This document shows positions 21,280 to 27,982 of a DNA stretch of 27,982 nucleotides, piece after piece. Positions within the stretch are counted from its first letter, which is position 1; each line of letters begins with the position of its first letter. The stretch covers positions 29,700 to 57,681 of the forward strand of contig BEXV01002366.1 of the NCBI GenBank assembly GCA_003118195.1, given 5' to 3'. The position numbers and the translations under genes were made by a program. Source of the DNA: Hemicentrotus pulcherrimus (taxonomy: Eukaryota > Echinodermata > Echinoidea > Camarodonta > Strongylocentrotidae). The notes beneath the pieces are model-generated. The model did not search any database, had not been told where the DNA came from, and saw nothing but the letters and a program-made list of their open reading frames with translations.

Positions 21280-23171
21280 ATGGCACAGTCACGATGAACC
21301 AGAAACTAATACCCAAGCTCTCCTGATTCTGGGTGTAAGACACAAATTTGTTTAAATAATTGAAATTTCTCCCAGGAAGCATTACATTTATAAAGTTTAA
21401 TATTGTTTGATAATAAATTATACTCTTAATTTTAGTGGATAGATATTAAATCCCAATTAAATCCATACAAAAATCAAATTAATATGGGTGAAGTATGATC
21501 TTATAATTGATCCTTGAGTACTAACAAGATACATTTGCAAGATTTTTATTTCGTCCATAACTTCCAATGAATTTCAACGTTATGAAGCAGGAGGAATCTC
21601 CCAGTAGACACTGCACCAGCCATTCTATCAAGCCGACGCCCGCGGCCTAGCAATCACCCAGGAGCTTGTACAATCGAGCACCATACAGTGGGGCATTGTT
21701 AAAAAATATAAATAACCATACAAAAGACTCACGAGTTCATCATATTCTTATCGTTATGATCACTGATGATCATAGTGTATGTGATGTCGGTATTGTTTGT
21801 CGTCATATTTAACCAGATAACTTTCTGAAAGCTGAGAAGACCGAAGAAAAAAAGTCAAATGAGTTGTCGGTCAATGCTGGCCGCCTGTCGCGTGGGCTAC
21901 AGACAGATTATAATAATGGCCCGTGCCACTATATGATCTTGAAAACTCTCAGTTCGTTAACTCTGTCAATCACCCTTTCACAATAATGTATAGTTATTCG
22001 AATTCCATCAAAATCACGTGCTGGAACACTACTACGATAATTATTTCCTCCCAAATCAGAGAAAAATGTAATAACAGTTCCACTCTTGTTACTTTGCAAC
22101 CATTCATTAAGAAAAACCAAACAAAAACCGTTGGTTTCTTGGTGCGATTCTTGCGCTACCACGCGTGTACTCCCGTGTATTATACCCCGATTATCTCCCT
22201 TAACAGGTGGCCATTTTGACCTTGATATTGAGTATTATACACTTGTCCTTACAGTTTTACACGTCTTTTAATCAACTCGTATCATTGTTTTGCTTGTTCT
22301 GTACACGGTCCGTGATTTAGGAAGATAAGCTTATGTGACAAATCAAAACCCTCCAGATGTAGACCTGTATGAATATTCCAACAATAAAAAGAACGATTCC
22401 AAAATAACCGCATATCCACTGAAAAGTCGGAGATGAACATACGCAAGGCTGGTCTTAAACAAACGATCGAAATGTGGTGAGAAACAAGAATACATATTTA
22501 ATGACTCGAATCTATACTCCTACCACAGTAAATAATATATTAATCTTGGTTATCTCCAGTTTTCAAATTGGCATGACGAATTGCTTGTCTGTATTGAATC
22601 TTCTCTCTTCAAAAGTGGAATATGAAATGATTATTTTTAGGTACATGTATTCACACAATATTTTTATAGAAGAAATTGATCAAGAGACTACTCTAAAATA
22701 ATGAAGCGATAATGATAGAGAGTCTGCTCAGAAAGAAATTATTTCGTATGCTAAAATGACTTGGAATATTGTTTAAGATTGGGGTTTATTGAAATGCTTA
22801 TCGTATATGTTTTACTGCTCAGTGTAATTTTGACGAGATGTTTCCAACACAGATCACATTCATTTAAAAAATATCAATTCATTATCAGGTTAATAATCAC
22901 AATCATGACCCATCCCATGATTCGCAATAAAACAAAGAAGGGTAGGTGAAAAGATGGATAGCTTAATTTCGGAGCATTCATGTCTTGAAAGTTTTAAAAA
23001 GGATCTTAAAAATGAAATAGTTCCTCATGCTTTTTCTTCACGTTCGTAAGGTTAGTAATTCTAACTATTCTGCACAGGTGCACGTCTACACAATCATCAC
23101 ATCAGAGATAAATCTAACCCAATTTAAGTTAGGGAATGCATCTGTTTTTTACATAGTTTATTACATCAACT
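21280..23171. other. Intergenic, nothing recognised
   Basis: About 1.9 kb of AT-rich DNA with several short ORFs on both strands (for example 21923-22219 plus and 21929-22162 minus) that overlap each other and have no recognised similarity. Confidence 0.
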
Positions 23172-23340
23172 AGGCGTTGTGGTGTGCGCCTGTAATCCAT
23201 ATCTAACAGTGCAAGTTACAAACTGATTCAGCCGAAGACGTAGGTTCGAAACTGAGTCACGTCTTTCGGATGGTGACGTTTAAAGGTCGGTCCCCAGACG
23301 TAAATAATCATATCTGATTGATACACGTCTGCAACAACCC
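23172..23340 (+). mobile_element. SINE with 7SL-RNA-like head
   Basis: The head GTGGTGTGCGCCTGTAATCC (23179-23198) resembles the 5' end of 7SL RNA. A B-box-like GGTTCGAAAC lies at 23243-23252, and a body motif GGATGGTGACGTTTAAAGG (about 23268-23286) is followed by GTCGGTCCCC. This is the layout of a Pol III SINE. The body motif resembles the GACGTTAAA...GGTCC segment found in several deuterostome SINEs. The head could instead be a decayed tRNA; borders are approximate. Confidence 0.
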
Positions 23341-24940
23341 AATACACACACAATTTCATTGAGTCAAGTACAACTAAACCACATCAGTTTCGTATGTGTC
23401 TTGATGATAAAGAAAATATAATAATTTTACTTGAAATATTCAAGAGCTCCATACGGTATGAAAAAACATCAACATGTCAACAGTTGTTTCTAGACAGGCT
23501 GGGAAAAAATAGTTTACAACACGCATAACATGGATGGCTAGCTATAATTTCTTTTTGCTTTTTGTTTGTTTCTTTGTTAGCCATTCAGGCAAAATTTCAT
23601 GTCGGGAGTGAAGTTCCACTTCTCACTACTTAAAAAATGATGTAGCTGGGAATATCGAAAAAAAATCCATTCCGACGTTTTACTTCACATTGCTAGACCA
23701 ACATATACCCCCCCAAAAAAAATATTAAAAAATTAACGAAAAGAGAACGAAAATTTAAACAAAAAAAGATACGAATTTCTGTTTGAGCAACATGCCTATA
23801 TTGCCCAACAATGTGGATTACTACATTGAAAAGTTGTGCAGGATCTCATGGATTTCTCATACTTTATAGAACACAGGAGTAAATATACGCAAATGTTTTC
23901 GAAATTTAAACCAGCTTTGTTAAAGGGTGATAAAAATAGCCATAGCCACGAATTATTCTTCGGATTGTTCGTCTTGCCGTCGGCGGCTAGACCAGGCTGG
24001 TATACGTAGAAGGCAAGCATTTCCGAAACCCGCGAACTATTCCACAGAGACTAGCCTAAGCTGCTCGATGTTGGTTTGACTTCGAAGCGATTTTGGTTTG
24101 AATAATAATGATATAAATCATCATGCACGCGCCACACGTCAATCGAACAATTATTTTTATCAATAACCATCGCTTTTATATCATTTTATCTCCCATTCTC
24201 TCACTTGCGCAATTATTGTTCAATAGCGCGATCGCAACGAATGGGTACAATAGAACAGGAGCATCTTCGCAATAGTCATGGTAGTTGTGAATGTAATCCT
24301 TATTAATCGGCTTAAATCAGCGCAAAACTGCGAGGACCGTTAGCGTTCGAAAAGGCATTTGATTTGACATGTTTGTGAATGGAAATATATATTAATTAAA
24401 TGTCAATTTATCTTAATTTCAGATTAATTTTGTGTTCGTTCGCAATGTAAGCGGCTGCAGTTTTTTTCTTTAATTCCGATGAAGAAGTCTGCATTGCTAC
24501 AGCTGATATTAATGTCCCATTGTATCGACATTGTATTAATGTCCCACGTTCAACACTGTTATAAAATAGAAAGATGTAGGGTCATATTAAATGTTGTATG
24601 ACGATTGCGTCTGCATTATTGTTCTCCAATCAACCTCTTACACAAACACCATCCCTTACTTCAGCTTAGAACACAACATCATCATGCTTGATATACCAAA
24701 CACCGAACGCCGACAATAAATTCAAATATAGAAGAGCAAACTTTCATTACAAAGGTCCGATAATATTGAATAGACTATTACATGAATTGTGTGCCTGTAC
24801 CTCTTTTGTCTTTTTTAAAGGGTGCCTTGAAAGGAACATTTTTTTGTGAATATTATGCAGGATAATTTATGACGATTACACTCTTCCACTTTCCATGTTT
24901 TGATGAATCTGTTTTGAAAATAGCTTTGATCAATAATTAA
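23341..24940. other. Intergenic, nothing recognised
   Basis: AT-rich DNA with A-rich runs near 23700-23770. ORFs are short and unsupported. Confidence 0.
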
Positions 24941-24971
24941 TAGCGCTTTGCGCAATTGCGCTTTAGCGCTA
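24941..24971. repeat. 31-bp imperfect palindrome
   Basis: Starts TAGCGC and ends GCGCTA, with centre GCGCAATTGCGC; only the two TTT triplets break symmetry. It sits just before the ACT microsatellite and may be the 3' end of a decayed SINE or LINE. Confidence 0.
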
Positions 24972-25019
24972 TGAAGAAAAAAAAATTAGCAGCGGTTATT
25001 TTTGTATTGTTACCATGTT

Positions 25020-25020
<1 letters not shown>

Positions 25021-25072
<52 letters not shown>

Positions 25073-25209
25073 GTACTACTACTACTACTACTTCTACTAC
25101 TACTACTACTACTACTACTTCTAGTACTACTTCTACTACTACTTCTACTACTACTACTACTACTTCTAGTACTACTTCTACTACTACTTCTACTACTACT
25201 ATTTCTACT
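25021..25209. repeat. (ACT)n microsatellite with higher-order variants
   Basis: About 63 triplets of ACT with TTC and TAG variants; the block ACTTCTAGTACTACT recurs, showing amplification of a mutated subunit. ORFs across it read as poly-Leu or poly-Thr and are artefacts. Confidence 0.
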
Positions 25210-25236
25210 TAATTACTTTTCTCTCCTTCCATCTCC

Positions 25237-25238
<2 letters not shown>

Positions 25239-25274
<36 letters not shown>
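25239..25274. repeat. (CT)n microsatellite
   Basis: Near-perfect CT run directly before the first copy of the duplicated segment at 25277. Confidence 0.
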
Positions 25275-25276
<2 letters not shown>

Positions 25277-25277
<1 letters not shown>

Positions 25278-25460
25278 TGGCGCGATAAGGCTTTAAGCCT
25301 TTGGGTCTCGATAAATATAAAAGAATGGTAGATAAGATGAATCTAAAATATTTCAAACTTTATACTGTGTTTTAAGATTTTCCTATATCATCAATATTAT
25401 TGAAGATTTAGAAAAAAAAATTATTTTACTGTAAGAAACCAAATAGTTGTTACTATCTTA
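25277..25460. repeat. Direct repeat copy 1 (about 185 bp)
   Basis: Starts TTGGCGCGATAAGGC and includes the hairpin AAGGCTTTAAGCCTT. It matches copy 2 with about a dozen differences by eye. Confidence 0.
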
Positions 25461-25534
25461 TCCAATTTATTTCAAGTGATGGCTTTCGCAAGCTTTTATG
25501 AATGATAATGAAAATGATATGCACTTTGGTATTT

Positions 25535-25721
25535 TTGGCGCGATAAGGCTTTAAGCCTTTGGGTCTCGATAAATATAAAAGAATGATAGATAAAATAAAT
25601 CTAAAATATTTCAAACTTTATACTCTGTTTTTAGATTTTCCTATATCATCAATATTATTGAGGATTTAGAAAAAACAAATAATTCAACCGTAAGAAACCA
25701 AATAGTTGTTACTCGATCTTA
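25535..25721. repeat. Direct repeat copy 2 (about 187 bp)
   Basis: Same start as copy 1, offset 258 bp. The 74-bp spacer between the copies is not repeated after copy 2, so this is a dispersed element present twice or an old tandem duplication with diverged spacer. Confidence 0.
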
Positions 25722-26799
25722 TATTAAGTAAATTTTTATTACTGTGCAATATCACAAAGTTTACATACCTTTTTCGTGTCAGTCTCGAAGAAACACAACC
25801 GTAAACCTGTAGCATGTTAAAAACAAACATATCAGCATTCATTATTCGAGTATATTCCATATTTTCGTACCATGGTGTGACCCAATATTAGAGGGTAAAT
25901 CGTTCGCTCGCAAAATCGAAATGAACATGGTAACCGTGTAAAACAAATGGTTAAATACAATACTGGTTTGTTACAAAAATACATGGTACCATTGTTTTTT
26001 ATTTGAAAACCCCCTCCAGTACCAGGACTCAAGCAGTAGATTACATGCCAGTAAAATGTAAAACGACTGGAATACATGAGGGTCGAAAAAATAACGTTCC
26101 AAGTTAGCGATGCTTTGTTTCTCCTTGTTTTTAAGTGCGCTAAAATATGGCGGTATAGCTCTTCACTACGAATATGAATAATGTTGCCAGCACAAAATGA
26201 AAAAGAAAGAAATCATATCGCTTGAAAAATGTATTTCATACCAGTATAATCAACGTTTTCTTCAATGAGACTGTATTATTCATACCAGCGTTCTTTATGA
26301 AATGCATTGAATAATTATTGGTTATTTTTAGAACTTCACTTTTCACTATCAATTATTAGAATTGGTTTTAAAATATAATAATGTCAGAATACCTACCTTA
26401 AAAAAATGACGCAGACTTGTGCAGAACTGGATGGGTAGACTTTGACAAAAGAGATAGAACTTACAAGGCGCTTACCTTACAAACAAACAGATTTATTGGA
26501 AACGGAAAAGCAGAACAGAAGAAGATAAAGTGATAACTATTTTGCGGCAAAGGTTTGACTGGAATACAAAATTTAAAAAAATGATTGATGAAAAACTATA
26601 CCAACTCCTATCCTTGCAGAATTCTACTTTGCATATTCAAATAACCTTTAGGAAGAATGGGTATGAATTACATAAAAAAGCTTTTACATTGAAAGAGCTA
26701 CCAGCTTATATCTGTTTTTGTGTGACGTGATATTCAGACTGATATATAAAACTTAACGAGGATGGAACCGTGGATCACGTATTTTCTCTCTACGATACA
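25722..26799. other. Intergenic, nothing recognised
   Basis: AT-rich; ORFs at 25832-26077 (minus) and 26530-26730 (plus) have no support. Confidence 0.
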
Positions 26800-27205
26800 C
26801 TCTCTCTCTCTCTTACATACACACATACACAGACTGTTGCCCTTTCTCTCTATCTCTCTTTCTCACTATCCTTCACTCACTCAACCTCTCTCTCTCCTTT
26901 TCACTCACTCTCCTTTCTCCTCCATTTACTCTCTCTCTCTCTCTCTTTTATACACACATACACAGACTGTTGCCCTTTCTCTCTATCTCTCTTTCTCACT
27001 ATCCTTCACTCACTCAACCTCTCTCTCTCCTTTTCACTCACTCTCCTTTCCCCTCCATTTACTCTCTCTCTCTCTTTTATACACACATACACAGACTGTT
27101 GCCCTTTCTCTCTATCTCTCTTTCTCACAATCCTTCCCTCACTCAACCTCTCTCTCTCCTTTTCACTCACTCTCCTTTCCCCTCCATTTACTCTCTATCT
27201 CTATT
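26800..27205. repeat. Minisatellite, about 130-bp unit, three copies
   Basis: The anchor CAGACTGTTGCCC occurs at 26830, 26963 and 27092 (periods 133 and 129 bp). Units end CTCCATTTACTCTC and differ mainly in the length of the CT run at their junctions. Copies 2 and 3 are nearly identical, which points to recent expansion. The long overlapping ORFs here are low-complexity artefacts. Confidence 0.
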
Positions 27206-27510
27206 TCATATCTCACATTCTTTCCCTCGTTTTCTTGTTCGGTATTATTCTCTGTATACCATACTTTCCTTTTTCTTCCTTCCTTTCTTCCTTTATTCCT
27301 TCCTTTCTTTTTCTCTCTCTCTCTATATATATATCTCTCTCTCTCTCTCTCTAATTCATAATGGTATTCATTTGTTATATTTTCCCTTCTTTTCACTTCT
27401 CTCTATAACCCGCTCTCTCACTCTCTTTCTCTTACTCTGTCTTCTACTCCCTCTCCCTCATTTACCCCTTTTATACCTCTTATTCCTTCTCCCTCTTTCT
27501 TGTATTTATT
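27206..27510. repeat. Pyrimidine-rich tract continuing from the minisatellite
   Basis: CT/CCTT-type simple sequence with a short AT run at about 27325-27333. Confidence 0.
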
Positions 27511-27767
27511 CAGTTCTCCTACAAATGCACATTGCCCACTTTAAACCTATGTAAAAAAGCAAAATGAACAACAATTATCCTAAGGGGGTTCGGATATACA
27601 TGTACATCGGCTCCACCATTCTGAATGCGCCCATGACTTTCTCTTCATTCATTTCATTTATTTATTCAGTTCTGAAAAGATAATAAAAAATATGTGTCCA
27701 TTAAAAGAAATATCAAGAAATCTAAGCTTATTTGAAACAGAACTGGCCAGGGTTCCAAGATAAGCGA
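27511..27767. other. Intergenic, nothing recognised
   Basis: AT-rich, no supported feature. Confidence 0.
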
Positions 27768-27982
27768 AGTTAAAGGACAAGTCCACTCGAAAAATAACTT
27801 ACATTCAATAAAAGCAGAAAAATCAGACAAACAAATCAAAACAAGTTTGAGCAAAATCAGATAACTAATAAGAAAGTTATGATTTTTTGAAAAAGTATGT
27901 AAAACTATGGAACAATGAGATTCACAACACAAATTGCCAAGATGGTTATCAGTTTGTGACGTCATGTCCTCACAACTTATCA
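27768..27982. mobile_element. Dispersed repeat, cut by the window edge
   Basis: Starts AGTTAAAGGACAAGTCCA and contains AATAAAAGCAGAAAAATC, ATAAGAAAGTTATGA and GTGACGTCATG. This matches my memory of a very common non-coding repeat in echinoderm and other marine invertebrate genomes that begins with GGACAAGTCCA. The 99-codon minus-strand ORF across it is a shadow. Family and full length are not determined here. Confidence 0.

Noticed and set aside
24956..25288. 110-codon poly-Leu ORF and poly-Thr shadow
   Set aside because: Translation of the ACT microsatellite.
26800..27205. Regular repeats as a possible CRISPR array
   Set aside because: Units are tandem and contiguous with no unique spacers, in a eukaryotic genome.
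26762..27554. Three overlapping ORFs of about 195 codons
   Set aside because: They are all three plus frames of a CT-rich minisatellite, with Ser/Leu/Phe/His/Thr low complexity only.
27666..27965. 99-codon minus-strand ORF
   Set aside because: It runs across a dispersed non-coding repeat; similar shadows are expected wherever the repeat occurs.

Overview
This is eukaryotic genomic DNA: AT-rich, intron-bearing, full of microsatellites and degraded retroelements, with one assembly gap of 922 N (14424-15345). The only gene I can support is a complete glial-cells-missing (gcm) transcription factor gene on the minus strand. Its six coding exons between 8085 and 2017 join in frame through five GT-AG introns into a predicted protein of 873 residues. 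The GCM-family DNA-binding domain, the SINE and LINE debris, the palindromic TAGGCCTA-type motifs and a dispersed repeat at the right edge suggest an echinoderm, most likely a sea urchin. I infer the organism; no marker in the window settles the species.

Layout. 1-2016 is the 3' flank and probable 3' UTR of gcm, with a pyrimidine tract near 171-320. 2017-8085 is gcm. Exon 6 holds the long Ser/Pro/Tyr-rich C-terminal half, exons 2-4 hold most of the GCM DNA-binding domain, and exon 1 gives a 145-residue low-complexity N-terminus that enters the domain. Intron 5 contains a tRNA-derived SINE. Intron 2 contains one perfect and one near-perfect Su(H)/CSL (Notch) site. 8086-8600 is a more GC-rich promoter-like stretch with CCAAT boxes, an NRF1-like palindrome and a TATA motif placed oddly close to the first ATG.

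8600-27982 has no gene that I can defend. It holds simple-sequence and polypyrimidine tracts (9509-9606, 10084-10204, 10750-11400, 16085-16120, 25021-25274, 26800-27510) and a degenerate short-motif array (13600-13800). It also holds a frameshifted 3' end of a CR1/L2-like LINE (19500-19890), a tRNA-like element (21207-21279), a SINE whose head resembles 7SL RNA (23172-23340), a ~185-bp direct duplication (25277-25721), a ~130-bp minisatellite (26800-27205) and the start of a dispersed repeat (27768-end).

How it may work together. In sea urchins gcm is a Notch-activated regulator of pigment/immune-cell (non-skeletogenic mesoderm) fate, later held on by autoregulation. The window has matching candidate inputs: Su(H) sites in intron 2 and at ~17.0 and 18.1-18.3 kb, a CRE and a GATA site beside the distal group, and a GCM-type octamer at 12788. 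These are pattern matches near chance frequency one by one, so they are leads, not proven elements. I found no clearly novel system.
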